Shown here one piece after another: positions 1 to 8,780 of a DNA stretch of 64,000 nt (its first letter is position 1; every line of letters starts with the position of its first letter). Source of the DNA: Acidobacteriota bacterium (lineage in GTDB: Bacteria > Acidobacteriota > Vicinamibacteria > Vicinamibacterales > 2-12-FULL-66-21); contig JACPDI010000040.1 of assembly GCA_016184105.1 (NCBI GenBank), forward strand, positions 124,001 through 188,000. Reading direction: 5' to 3'. The position numbers and the translations under genes were made by a program. Under the pieces are notes generated by a model. That model saw only the letters and a list, made by a program, of their open reading frames with translations. It had not been told where the DNA came from and searched no databases.

Positions 1-1
1 G

Positions 2-478
2 AAGACGAAGAGCGGGCGGACATCCCCGGATCGCGAGGCGCCACTCCGGATCGAGCTGAAGAGCGAGAGCCGCAGGGAGCGCACCACGTCGCTGCCGATG
101 GGCGGCGACCTCGCCCGCGGCGGGATCAATCCCGGCATGAGCGAGAACGATCAGCTCAGCGTGGTCGGCGCGCAGGTCGTCGGCGTGCACAGCATGCTGC
201 TGCATGGACAGACGATCGGCCAGTTCGAAAACACCGTGATTGTGCCGGGACTCACCTACGGGTGGGCCCCCGAGGGCACGAGGCTGATCGCGTACGCGGC
301 GCAGAAGACCGGCCACCTCACCGTGATGGACGCAACGGGAGGCCGCAAGGAAGTGCCCGGATCGGGTCATGCGGTCCTGCCCGCGTGGTCGCAGGATCTC
401 GGCCACATCGCGTGGCTGCAGAGGGAAGGGCGCAGCAGGTACTCGCTGCGCGTGAGCCGGGTGCGATTGGTGAATTAG
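2..478 (+). CDS. C-terminal part of a beta-propeller-like protein (partial)
   Basis: The reading frame is open from the first bases of the window to a TAG at 476-478, so the gene begins upstream and only its last ~158 residues are seen. The visible part holds two motifs typical of TolB/PD40-type propeller blades: TYGWAPEGTRLIAY (about residues 80-95 of the fragment) and LPAWSQDLGHIAWL near the end. These suggest a WD40-like propeller, perhaps in a periplasmic or secreted protein. No catalytic domain is visible, so the function cannot be given. The next gene on the same strand starts about 36 bases downstream, with a repetitive GGTGAATT stretch between them. Confidence in coding is good because the codon use is like that of the neighbours; the family call is weak. 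Confidence 0.6.
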   Translation, partial: KTKSGRTSPDREAPLRIELKSESRRERTTSLPMGGDLARGGINPGMSENDQLSVVGAQVVGVHSMLLHGQTIGQFENTVIVPGLTYGWAPEGTRLIAYAAQKTGHLTVMDATGGRKEVPGSGHAVLPAWSQDLGHIAWLQREGRSRYSLRVSRVRLVN

Positions 479-528
479 TGGGCTGGTGGATTGGTGAATT
501 GGGATCGTGAATTGGTGAAGTGGAGAAT
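470..528 (+). repeat. Degenerate GGTGAATT word repeat at a gene boundary
   Basis: Variants of TTGGTGAATT recur five times over this stretch, covering the stop codon of the first gene and the possible start codons of the next. The same word family recurs at 55801-55847. It makes the start of the following gene hard to place. Confidence 0.6.
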
Positions 529-2614
529 TGGCGGCCCGGCCATGTGCGTGTTGGCCGTGGCGGGCGTGCTCTCGGCGCAGACCGCTCCGCAACAACCGCA
601 GCAGCCTCTCTTTCGATCCGGCGTCCAAGTCGTCGAAGTCGACGTCCGCGTGTTCGACCGCGACGGCAGGTTCGTCCACGATCTCACCAAAGACGATTTC
701 GAGCTGGTCGAGGGGGGTTCCGCGCAGCAGATCCAGACGGTGTTCCTCGTCGACGAGGGTGGCGCCACGCTGCTGCCCGCCACACCGGCTCCCGCCGACG
801 AGCCGGCCACGCCGCCCGCGCGTGCCGCCGTTCCCGGCGCGCGCCACACCTGGATCTTCTTCTTCGATCTCAACCACCTCACTCCCGGCGGCGGCTTCGA
901 TCGGGCGCGCCAGGCGGTCCACGACTTTATCCGCGATCGATTCAAGCAGGGAGACCTCGGCGGCGTCGTCGACGGCACGCGAATGGTCAACAACAGGCTC
1001 ACGAGCGTTCGCGAAGAGTTGGTGGCCGCCGCCTCGAGCGTGAAGCCGCTGAATGAGAGGCGCCGCCTCTACATGGAGATGTCGCGCGAGTGGCCTCCAC
1101 TGCTGGATGAATACGAGGTCTGGCAGATCAGCCGGAACGATCGCGACGCCCTCCAGCGCGCCGTTATCCGCGCGTGCTCGGAAGACCCGAACGCCTGCGG
1201 GCGGGTCGATCCGGAGCCGCAGATTCGCGCGAAGGCGCAGCGGGTACACAGCGAGCTGCAGCGCAGCTCGATGCAGACGCTCAACGCCGTGCACGGGCTC
1301 GCCGCGGGGCTGGCGAAGATGCCCGGACCGAAGACCGTCGTGTTTCTCACCGACGGTTTCATCACGCAGGAGGTCGAGACGACGCTGCGAAGCGTCGTGG
1401 GCCAGGCGGCCAGGGCGGGCGCGCGCTTCTACGCCATCGACGTGCGCGGCCTGAACCGCGGCGCGAACCCGGAGATTCTCAATCAGCGCGCCGTGGAGGA
1501 CCCGGCCGGTCCCCCGCCGATTCAGCTCGACTGGGCCGAGGACGCGCCGAACAGCCTTTCGGTGGACACGGGCGGGATGATGATCCGCAACGAGAACGAC
1601 ATCGGCCGCGCGCTCGAGCGGATCGCGCAGGACGCGGGGCGCTATTACGTGCTCGCGTACCAGCCCGCCAACACGAACTTCGACGGGAAGTACAGGGCAA
1701 TCGAGGTTCGTGTCAGGCGCCCCGGCGTGCGCGTCCGAGCGCGACGCGGGTACCTGGCGCTCGAGCCGGCAAGGATGCTCATCCCGAGGCCGATCGCCGC
1801 TCCCTCAGAAGGCGGCGCAGGCAACGCTGCCGGCGGCGGCGCGGCGGCGGCACCTGAGTCCACCGCGGTGCGGGCCTCCTCGCCTGCGCCGACAACGCCG
1901 GGCGCGGTCGTCGCCGGAAAGGGCGCACCGTCAGGCGCCGCGCGCCTTCGGCCGGATGCGGCAGGAAACGTCGCTGCCCTTTCCGCGGGGAACACCACGG
2001 ATGCCGGCGCGCTGGCCGGCAAGGGATGGGACGCGTATCAACGAGGGGACGTGGAAGCGGCGCTGGGGCCGCTCTCGGAGGCCGCGGCCGCTCCCGATGC
2101 AAGGCCCTGGGTGCTGTACGCGCTGGGCCTGTCGCAGGCTGCCCTCGGAAAGCCCGCGGATGCCGCGCTCTCGTGGGAGCGCGTCCGACAGGCGGCACCC
2201 GATTTCCAGCCGGTGTACATCGATCTCGCGGACACCTACGTGCAGCTCTCGAACACCACCAGCGCGCTCACCGTGCTTCGCGATGCCGAGAAGCGCTGGC
2301 CGGATAGCGACGACGTGCACAATGCCATCGGCGTCATTCACGTGTCGCGCGGCGCGCTGGACGACGCGATCGCGTCGTTTCAGAAAGCCGTCGCCTCCGC
2401 GCGGGCCGAGGCGCTCGGCTATCTGAACCTCGGTCGCGCCTACGAGTTGCGCTACACGCGGGGGCGCCGGTGGGTGCAGAGCCAGCGCCGCTGGGTGGCA
2501 CCGACCGGCGACCGTCGGCGCGCAGTGGAGGCCTACGAGCGATGCGTGAAGCTCGGAGGCCCGTACGCGGCTCAGGCCTCCGAGGCCCTCAGCAGGCTCG
2601 ATTGGAGCAGGTAA
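515..2614 (+). CDS. VWFA-related domain protein with C-terminal TPR repeats
   Basis: A secreted or periplasmic protein of about 699 residues. A GTG at 515 gives a good signal peptide (MKWRIGGPAMCVLAVAGVLS then A-Q); TTG 491, GTG 494 and ATG 542 are alternatives. Residues ~30-80 carry VEVDVRVFDRDGRFVHDLTK, the entry segment of the acidobacterial VWFA-related family. The von Willebrand A fold follows (~105-410), with FFFDLNHL in the MIDAS place and VVFLTDGF as the central strand; the usual DxSxS metal motif is not intact, so metal binding is doubtful. A Pro/Ala-rich linker (~430-490) leads to at least three TPR units (~495-650) such as WVLYALGLSQAALGKPADAA, suggesting a protein-interaction role. 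Paralogues are abundant in Acidobacteria but have no settled function. Confidence 0.85.
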   Translation: MKWRIGGPAMCVLAVAGVLSAQTAPQQPQQPLFRSGVQVVEVDVRVFDRDGRFVHDLTKDDFELVEGGSAQQIQTVFLVDEGGATLLPATPAPADEPATPPARAAVPGARHTWIFFFDLNHLTPGGGFDRARQAVHDFIRDRFKQGDLGGVVDGTRMVNNRLTSVREELVAAASSVKPLNERRRLYMEMSREWPPLLDEYEVWQISRNDRDALQRAVIRACSEDPNACGRVDPEPQIRAKAQRVHSELQRSSMQTLNAVHGLAAGLAKMPGPKTVVFLTDGFITQEVETTLRSVVGQAARAGARFYAIDVRGLNRGANPEILNQRAVEDPAGPPPIQLDWAEDAPNSLSVDTGGMMIRNENDIGRALERIAQDAGRYYVLAYQPANTNFDGKYRAIEVRVRRPGVRVRARRGYLALEPARMLIPRPIAAPSEGGAGNAAGGGAAAAPESTAVRASSPAPTTPGAVVAGKGAPSGAARLRPDAAGNVAALSAGNTTDAGALAGKGWDAYQRGDVEAALGPLSEAAAAPDARPWVLYALGLSQAALGKPADAALSWERVRQAAPDFQPVYIDLADTYVQLSNTTSALTVLRDAEKRWPDSDDVHNAIGVIHVSRGALDDAIASFQKAVASARAEALGYLNLGRAYELRYTRGRRWVQSQRRWVAPTGDRRRAVEAYERCVKLGGPYAAQASEALSRLDWSR

Positions 2615-2711
2615 AGCCGACAACATCCAGTCGCGATTGCACGAATGGTCGCTTGCGGTGATTCGATTGTGTCGAACGCTTCCGAACACAGACGAGGCCC
2701 GACTTCATCAA

Positions 2712-3653
2712 TTACTTGAGTGACTCCAGGATCTTCTTCGCCGTGGCCAGCTCCGGCGCGTCGGGCGGCGCGATCGAAACGAATTTCTCCAGGTCTTCCT
2801 TCGCGCCGGCGGCGTTTCCGAGCGCCACCCTCGAGATGCCGCGGTAGTAGTAAGCATCGGGGTGGTCCGGGAAGCGTGCGATCGCCCTGTCGAACCACGT
2901 CACCGCCTGCGCCTGTTTCCCGTTGTTGATCATCTCGATCCCGGCGTTCACGTAAAAGGTCGGATCCGTCACCTTGCTCTCGTCGATCGACTCCAGAATC
3001 TTCCGTCCCTCTTCGGCCTGCCCGGTTTCCACCATGGTGTTCCCGAGCAGCAGGCGCACCTCGATGTTTTCAGGATCGGACTCCGCCGCGGCCCGCAGGA
3101 ACTCGATCGCCTTTTCCTTGTTCCCCTCGCCGTAGTACGCCCGCGCGATGAGCGGCTGAAATTGCTTCACCTCGGGGTACTTCGCCGACAGCCCCTCGTA
3201 GATCGCCCGCGCCTCGGCGAACTTCTTCTCGTTGAGCAGCCCGGCCGCCTTCGTGAGCTGTTCCTTGATCTCGACGTTGGGATCGACCACGACCGCCGCT
3301 TTCTTCATGACGATTTCCATCGGCGGAATGCGCGACACCTCGCTCACCGAGATCGAGATGCTCTTCGTCTCGTAGCCCTCCTTGACGAAATCGAGCGCCC
3401 AGCTGCCGCGCGCGATCCCACCGAACGCCCACTCCCCTTTCCTGTTCGTCTTCCCCTCGGACGGCCCCGCGTTGCCAGCGGCCGGAAGCGCCGCCTTCAC
3501 GACGACGCCCTCGATCGGCTTCCCGCTCTCGTCCACGACCTTGCCGGCGACACGGCCCATCCCGCGCCACGCCTGCGCCTCGGCGGCGGAGGCCGCCGCG
3601 AAGACGAGCGCGAGCACGAGCGCCGTCGTTGCTGCAAGCTTGCTTTGGATCAT
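2712..3653 (-). CDS. Secreted carboxypeptidase-regulatory-like / TPR protein
   Basis: About 313 residues. The start at 3653 (MIQSKLAATT) is chosen because a GGGAG lies 9 bases upstream and a signal peptide ending AEAQA follows; the open frame extends further but without signal. Residues ~33-115 form a carboxypeptidase-regulatory-like beta-sandwich (GKVVDESGKPIEGVVV, TNRKGEWAFGGIARG). The rest (~130-300) holds TPR-like helices (AEARAIYEGLSAKYPEV, ALGNAAGAKEDLEKFVSIAP). It follows the TonB receptor on the same strand, from which it is separated by a terminator hairpin at 3674-3710. Likely periplasmic; partner and substrate are unknown. Confidence 0.8.
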   Translation of the reverse strand: MIQSKLAATTALVLALVFAAASAAEAQAWRGMGRVAGKVVDESGKPIEGVVVKAALPAAGNAGPSEGKTNRKGEWAFGGIARGSWALDFVKEGYETKSISISVSEVSRIPPMEIVMKKAAVVVDPNVEIKEQLTKAAGLLNEKKFAEARAIYEGLSAKYPEVKQFQPLIARAYYGEGNKEKAIEFLRAAAESDPENIEVRLLLGNTMVETGQAEEGRKILESIDESKVTDPTFYVNAGIEMINNGKQAQAVTWFDRAIARFPDHPDAYYYRGISRVALGNAAGAKEDLEKFVSIAPPDAPELATAKKILESLK

Positions 3654-3673
3654 GAGGATGGCTCCCGTACGTG

Positions 3674-3710
3674 AAAAAACCCCGGAGGCCGCCGCAGCAG
3701 CCCCCGGGGT
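3674..3710 (-). terminator. Rho-independent terminator after the TonB receptor gene
   Basis: Read on the minus strand, ACCCCGG pairs with CCGGGGT around a GC-rich loop, followed directly by six T. It lies ~45 bases past the stop codon at 3757 and just before the Shine-Dalgarno of the next gene. Confidence 0.75.
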
Positions 3711-3756
3711 CATGATACTCAAAGACGCCGCCTCGTTCAGGCCGGCGCCCTTCCGG

Positions 3757-6594
3757 CTAGAAATTGAACCGGAGCCCCAGACGCAGGACACGCGGGTTCA
3801 TGATCTCGCGCACCTGGTTCGCCGTGGTGAGGCGGAGGTTGTACTCGCGGCCCAGCACCGTATTCGAGTTCATCACGTTGAACACGTCGAGGTCCACGTT
3901 GATCCGCGCGCGGTTGATGGCGATCTCCTTACCGACGCGGGCGTCGAGGGAAGCCACCGTCGGCAGGCGCAGGTCGCCGACGTCGTCGACCAGGAGCACG
4001 GTCTTTCTCGGCGCGATCGGGTCGGCGGTCGGTACCAGGTTACGGAAGTACGGCGTCGAGAAGCCCTGCCGTGTGACCATGTTCGCCGCCAGGTTGATGC
4101 CCCAGGGCGCCTGGTACAGGCCGGTGGCGACGAACTGATACTTCGGCAGCACCTGGTAGATGCCGCTCTTGCCGCTGCCGGTGCTCTGCCGGATCACCAG
4201 GCCGCCGTCCTTGTTCGGATTGGTTGGCGTCGGCGTCGGGTCGGTCATCGCCCCGGCGGTGTCGAAGTACTCCCGGTGGTCGTTCGTGGAGAAGCCCAGA
4301 CGGGCCATCCACCGGTTCGAGAGCCGCTTGGTGGCGGCGACCTCGAATCCCAGGTAGCGCTGGCTGTACCCGTCGCGGTCTCTGTAGATCGTGGCGGCGC
4401 GATTCTCCGGCAGGCGCGTCGGGCCGTAAATCGGCGCGTCGTACGACCCAATCGGCTCCGCGCTGCCCGTCAGCGTAGCAATCTGCACGTAGTCGACGCC
4501 GGTGAGACCGTTGTTCCGCCAGTTGAAGTTGGTGAACCGGCGCCACGAGAACGTGCCGCTCACGCCGAAGTTCGGCATCAGCTCCCGGTCCACGCCGAAC
4601 TGCACTTCGTGGGTGATCGGCGTGCTGTAGTCTCCCACCCGGTGGATTGGCGTCAACGCCGACGGCTTGGCCGGGTCGAGCCCGTACCAGTCGACGGGGC
4701 CTCCGGCCAGATCCAGCTCGCCCGGATCAACGAAGCGGTTGCCGTTCGTGTCCGTTGCGTAGAAGTACACGCCCCTGTACTGCACCGCCGAGAGGAAATT
4801 CCCGGCCGTGGCATTGAGCTGCGACGCGAAGGCGCCGTAGCTGGCGCGGAGCAGGGTCCGCCGGCTCTCGTCGACCGCGTACGAAAGGCCGATGCGCGGG
4901 GTCACCGAGTTCCAGACGACAACGTCGTCGGCCGCCGCGCCGGTGAGGTCCGGCAGCAGCGTCGGCAGCGCGGGATTGCCCGGCTGCGTGAACTCGTTCA
5001 CCGAGGACGCCTGGCGATCCCACCGGACACCGACGTTCAGCGTGAGGCGGTTCCACGTGAGCGTGTCACCCACGTACGCGTGCGTGTACACGCCCTTCGC
5101 AGAAGTCGAGTGATTCCACGCCGTGACCTCGGCGTACATCTGGGGATAGCCGATGTGGTACGAGATGATCCCGTTGCCGGGCACGATCGTGCTCGAGTCC
5201 ACGTCGGCCCGGCGCCAGCCGAAGCCGAACCTGATCTCGTGGTTCCCTCGGAAGAAGTTGCCCTCCGCCGCGGTCGCCCACTGGGGCCGCGTCGTCTCGT
5301 AGTGGTAGTACGAGCCGCGGCTGATGCCGCCGTCGTCGACGTACCAGTTGGTGCCGAGGCCGCCCTGCGGCGTGAGCTGGAATCCGCCGCCAACGTACGA
5401 GTAGCGGCCCGTCAGGAACAGGTCGTTCCCAAGCACGAAGTTACCCTCGCCCTTGTGCACCGGGCTCGGACCGCTCTGGTTCCACGTCGTCTCGGGAGGA
5501 CGCGTCGGGCCCGCGTTGCGGCCGAACTTCACCTTGTCGCCGCGGAAGTACGTGTATGACCCGCGGACGGCGCTGGTCGCCTGCCCCGTGAACTTCAGCG
5601 AGCGGTTGTCCAGGATCGTCTGGTCGGGCGTATTGGCGAGCGTGAGCAGCGTCACGTCCGTCTTGCCGTACGCGCCCCAGCCCCAGAGGCGATCGCGGAG
5701 GATCGGGCCGCCGATTTCGAAGCCGTAGTCCGTGTACTCGTCGATGCGGTTGCCCTTCCCCGTCTTGCCGCCAATCGTCTTCGCGAGGTCGGACGGCATG
5801 TTGTTCGACTGCATGTCCTCGTTCTCGTAGTACACGCGGGCCGAACCGTGCGGCGTGTTGCCGCCGCCCTTCAACACGAAGTTCAGCGCCACGCCCGGCG
5901 TCGCGTTCGTGAGATCCGCGCCGCCCGTCGTGACCTGCATTTCCTGGAACATGTCGAAGTCGTAGTACGTCGGCGAGGAACCGAGCGCGGCCATGTCCGT
6001 GATGGGAACGCCGTCCATGTTCCACGTGTTGTCGGCGCTCGCGGCGCCCTTCGCCTGGTAGTTCGACTGCTGTCCGGACTCGGCGCCGCCCACGTTCACG
6101 CGGTCCACCACGACGCCGGGGACGGTCTGGAGAACGACCCAAGGATCGCGCGCCGAGGGAACCTGCTGGAGCTCTTCGTACGTCACGTTGGTGGAGGTCG
6201 TCAGTTTCTTCGGATCGATGACCGGCGATTCCGCCGTGACTTCGACCTCCTGCGTGACGCCACTGATCGCCAACACGGCCCTCAGCGGCACGGAGACGCC
6301 GGCGCTGACCGGGACGTGCGGGTTGTTGTAGCCACTGAAGCCCGCCAGAGCGGCTCGCACCGCGTAGGTGCCGGGCGCGAGGTTGAGGAACACCGCAGTC
6401 CCTTTCGCATCCGTCTCGGTCGAGCGATTCTGGGGACCGTTGACGTCCACTGTGGCGCCGGGAAGCACCGCGCCGGTCGTGTCTGTCACCGTGACCTCGA
6501 TGCGTCCGGTGAAAACCTGCGCGGCGGCGGGGGCGTTGAACATGGCCAGCATGGCCAGGCACACGGCCCCCCGTACAGTCGTTCTCAATCTCAT
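3757..6594 (-). CDS. Oar-like TonB-dependent receptor
   Basis: Outer-membrane receptor of ~945 residues. The ATG at 6594 is favoured because GGAGG stands 9 bases before it; the in-frame ATG at 6603 abuts that GGAGG. The signal peptide ends PAAAQ. Residues ~27-110 are a carboxypeptidase-regulatory domain (GRIEVTVTDTTGAVLPGATV), residues ~120-230 a plug (VTAESPVIDP, QVPSARDPWVVLQTVPGV), and the remainder a beta barrel rich in aromatic strands ending LRLGLRFNF, the usual barrel terminus. This architecture matches Oar-type receptors that are very numerous in Acidobacteria and are thought to import large substrates with TonB energy. No substrate can be named from the sequence. A second receptor (8781-11708) lies upstream on the same strand. 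Confidence 0.92.
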   Translation of the reverse strand: MRLRTTVRGAVCLAMLAMFNAPAAAQVFTGRIEVTVTDTTGAVLPGATVDVNGPQNRSTETDAKGTAVFLNLAPGTYAVRAALAGFSGYNNPHVPVSAGVSVPLRAVLAISGVTQEVEVTAESPVIDPKKLTTSTNVTYEELQQVPSARDPWVVLQTVPGVVVDRVNVGGAESGQQSNYQAKGAASADNTWNMDGVPITDMAALGSSPTYYDFDMFQEMQVTTGGADLTNATPGVALNFVLKGGGNTPHGSARVYYENEDMQSNNMPSDLAKTIGGKTGKGNRIDEYTDYGFEIGGPILRDRLWGWGAYGKTDVTLLTLANTPDQTILDNRSLKFTGQATSAVRGSYTYFRGDKVKFGRNAGPTRPPETTWNQSGPSPVHKGEGNFVLGNDLFLTGRYSYVGGGFQLTPQGGLGTNWYVDDGGISRGSYYHYETTRPQWATAAEGNFFRGNHEIRFGFGWRRADVDSSTIVPGNGIISYHIGYPQMYAEVTAWNHSTSAKGVYTHAYVGDTLTWNRLTLNVGVRWDRQASSVNEFTQPGNPALPTLLPDLTGAAADDVVVWNSVTPRIGLSYAVDESRRTLLRASYGAFASQLNATAGNFLSAVQYRGVYFYATDTNGNRFVDPGELDLAGGPVDWYGLDPAKPSALTPIHRVGDYSTPITHEVQFGVDRELMPNFGVSGTFSWRRFTNFNWRNNGLTGVDYVQIATLTGSAEPIGSYDAPIYGPTRLPENRAATIYRDRDGYSQRYLGFEVAATKRLSNRWMARLGFSTNDHREYFDTAGAMTDPTPTPTNPNKDGGLVIRQSTGSGKSGIYQVLPKYQFVATGLYQAPWGINLAANMVTRQGFSTPYFRNLVPTADPIAPRKTVLLVDDVGDLRLPTVASLDARVGKEIAINRARINVDLDVFNVMNSNTVLGREYNLRLTTANQVREIMNPRVLRLGLRFNF

Positions 6595-6603
6595 CTTCTC
6601 CAT

Positions 6604-6921
6604 CCTCCATGGACTAGACAGAGCGGAATGACGGCCGGGGACGAGTCACAGGAATTGAGGGCCTGGGAGCCTCCCTTCTCAAATCCGAACGCTGAACGGC
6701 AGCGAACACTGTGCCCGAATGTCAGCGTGCCGTCAACACCTTGTTTTCAGCAATTTACGGCCATATTGTGCAGTCTGATCTCCAAGTTTACGTATTCGGA
6801 CATTCGAGGGATTCAAGGGGTTGAACTGAAAGAAGCAGGCCGGGCGCCCGGACTGTCAGCCCTTCGGGCTTCGACGCGCGTTAGGAACGAACGCGCAGCG
6901 TTCGCGAAAGGTGCGGGCTGG
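6604..6921. other. 318-bp intergenic region upstream of the TonB receptor
   Basis: It holds the 5' side of the receptor gene and the 3' side of the lipoprotein gene. A perfect 7-bp stem with a GCA loop lies at 6888-6904, just after the lipoprotein stop. On the minus strand a TTGACG at about 6735-6730 is a weak -35 candidate. No small gene is apparent. Confidence 0.5.
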
Positions 6922-8727
6922 CTAGGGGACCAGGCGGCTCTCGAGGCGCATGCGACCCTCGGTGGCCGCGAGGAAGAACGGCTCCCACGCCGTGCGGATG
7001 CGGTCGAGCTTCGCGACCTGCGCGGTGTCGGGGGCCGCGGTCGTGATGACGTAGGTGAACGCCTGGCGATGCACGCGCGCAGACTCGCCGGGCCCGGGGC
7101 TCCGCGCGCCCATCGCGGCAACGACATCCTGAATCAACACGTCACGGCGCGTGCCGGTGAACGTCTCGCCGGACCGCGGCGCGCTGTCCGGCTCGCGGAC
7201 CGTGCCCGATGGCGACTCCACGTAGAAGAACGGGGGGACGTCGCTCTCGCGGACGAGCCCCATGGCGTACTGATCGAGCCGGCTGAAGCGGCGCCCGGCG
7301 GGCCCGGTGCGGAACGATCCACCGCCAAGATCCTCGATGTCGTTCCCCTCCATCACGGACCCGTCCGAATCCATGAAGAAGCTCCAGTGCGCCTCGTCGC
7401 GCCCCAGCAGCGCGTTCGATCGTGTCCCGCCGGGCGGCCGGAACTGAAGGAACGCGAGCCAGCGGTGGCCGGACTCCTGGCCGAGCAGGCTGAGCGTGTT
7501 GTTCTCGCCCAGAAACCGCTGCGCGGGGTCATCCGGATACTTCGAGAGCGCATCCATCACGACCACGCTGCGCAGCGTGCCCGCGCTGCCGAACTCGCGC
7601 GCGACGTCGAAGACGTCGAGGCCGATGCCGCGCACCTCGTTCTTGACCGTGGACTCGAAGGCGAACGACCTCGTCAGCAGGCGCGTGTCGGTCCACATGA
7701 CGAGTTGATCGAACGTGTCAGGATGCGTCTGGAAGAACCGGCGGGCGGCGGCGACGGTGTCCAACTGGCCCGTCTCGGAGAACCGCTCCCCTACCGCGCC
7801 GTTCCCGCCCGCCGTCGGGCCATCGGCGCTCAGATCGACGGGCGTGAATACGCCGGTGCGGCCGGGAGACACCGCCACGATCGCGTCGCTCAGCGTCGTC
7901 GCCCCGGCAATCTTCACGTCGACGGTGCCGTCGGGCAGCATCGTGGCCTGCACGGTCGCCACACGGCTGGACTCGAACCCGCGGACGGCACACCACGTCA
8001 CGGTGAACTCCGTCGCGGTGGCGTTGAGCCATACCGATCCGCCGGCGCTCGGGTCGAGATCCGCGAAGAACGCCGCCACGCGTGGCGCTCCCGTGAGCAC
8101 GCGCGATACGCTGCGCTCGCTGCTCGCGTTGTCCCCTTCGCCGAACGTCACGTTGCCGTCGGAGTTGACGAACGCCGAGGTCTGCGACTGTCCGAAGAAC
8201 GGGAAGGCAAAGGGTACGGTTGCCGCGCGACTGTCATCGTCGGACAGCGTCAGCCTCGAGCCGAGCGGCGCGCGGAACGGTGCCTCCGTCCTGCGCACGT
8301 CGTAGCCGCCGCTGCCGTTTTGCGTGAACCTGAGACCGACGTCGGACAGGTCGAGCCGGTTGGCGCGGAGCACCAGGTCACCCTGGTCCTGCAGCACCGC
8401 GATGTGGCCCACGTCGGCGCCGGCCGGCGAGGGGGACACGAGCGTCTGCCCGCGCAGCCGCGCCGCGCGATGCGCGTAAAGATCGTCCAGCACTCTCCAG
8501 CGATGGGAGCCGTCGATGCGGGATTTCGCTTCCGTGCGCTCGCCCTCTTCGACGCGCGATTCGAGGAATGCGTCCTCGACGGCGACGGCGGCGCAGGGAT
8601 TTTGTGTCGTGGGTCCCGGCGAGGGCGATGGGGCGGGCGGCGATCCGCCGTCGCCTGAACCGCCACCGCACGCAGACAGGGCGGCGAACAGCAGCGCCGC
8701 GGCAGACCGGCCGGGGGTGCGACGCAG
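6922..8727 (-). CDS. Lipoprotein of a putative metallopeptidase-like family, CTG start
   Basis: About 601 residues. No ATG, GTG or TTG precedes the lipobox in this frame, but a CTG at 8727 with GGAGG five bases before it gives a short n-region (MRRTPGRSA), a hydrophobic core and the lipobox LSAC followed by GGGSGDGG. A later GTG at 8493 would lose the lipoprotein signal. After a Pro/Ser linker comes VPFAFPFFGQSQTSAFVNSD (~155-175), a beta-sandwich-like segment. The second half has LLGQESGHRWLAFLQF and RFSRLDQYAMGL. Related bacterial proteins carry HE-x-x-H in that place; here the first His is Gln, so activity may be lost. Sits between two TonB receptor genes on the same strand. The function is inferred only from these motifs. 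Confidence 0.65.
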   Translation of the reverse strand: MRRTPGRSAAALLFAALSACGGGSGDGGSPPAPSPSPGPTTQNPCAAVAVEDAFLESRVEEGERTEAKSRIDGSHRWRVLDDLYAHRAARLRGQTLVSPSPAGADVGHIAVLQDQGDLVLRANRLDLSDVGLRFTQNGSGGYDVRRTEAPFRAPLGSRLTLSDDDSRAATVPFAFPFFGQSQTSAFVNSDGNVTFGEGDNASSERSVSRVLTGAPRVAAFFADLDPSAGGSVWLNATATEFTVTWCAVRGFESSRVATVQATMLPDGTVDVKIAGATTLSDAIVAVSPGRTGVFTPVDLSADGPTAGGNGAVGERFSETGQLDTVAAARRFFQTHPDTFDQLVMWTDTRLLTRSFAFESTVKNEVRGIGLDVFDVAREFGSAGTLRSVVVMDALSKYPDDPAQRFLGENNTLSLLGQESGHRWLAFLQFRPPGGTRSNALLGRDEAHWSFFMDSDGSVMEGNDIEDLGGGSFRTGPAGRRFSRLDQYAMGLVRESDVPPFFYVESPSGTVREPDSAPRSGETFTGTRRDVLIQDVVAAMGARSPGPGESARVHRQAFTYVITTAAPDTAQVAKLDRIRTAWEPFFLAATEGRMRLESRLVP

Positions 8728-8732
8728 GGATA

Positions 8733-8737
8733 CCTCC
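8733..8737 (-). promoter_or_regulatory. Shine-Dalgarno GGAGG deciding a CTG start
   Basis: On the minus strand GGAGG is followed by TATCC and then CTG at 8727-8725. It is the only strong ribosome-binding site upstream of the lipobox. Confidence 0.6.
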
Positions 8738-8741
8738 GAGT

Positions 8742-8768
8742 CGCGAAGGGGGCCGGACCCCCTCCGCG
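8742..8768 (-). terminator. Strong intercistronic hairpin without T-run
   Basis: CGCG-AA-GGGGG pairs with CCCCC-TC-CGCG around CCGGA (one mismatch). It starts ~12 bases after the stop of the TonB receptor at 8781 and ends a few bases before the Shine-Dalgarno of the lipoprotein. It could end transcription partially or stabilise the upstream message. Confidence 0.45.
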
Positions 8769-8780
8769 ACCCTTACGGTA

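Noticed and set aside
3382-5559. A 725-codon open frame on the plus strand
   Set aside because: It is antisense to the receptor at 3757-6594, whose domains and signal peptide are clear.
7969-7980. GGACTCGAACCC, similar to a tRNA T-arm
   Set aside because: It lies inside the lipoprotein coding sequence, and no cloverleaf can be built around it.
5848-8658. A 936-codon open frame on the plus strand
   Set aside because: It lies opposite the TonB receptor and lipoprotein genes, is rich in Arg/Val/His from reversed GC codons, and shows no domain. It is a mirror of the real genes, as are many other long frames in this high-GC window.
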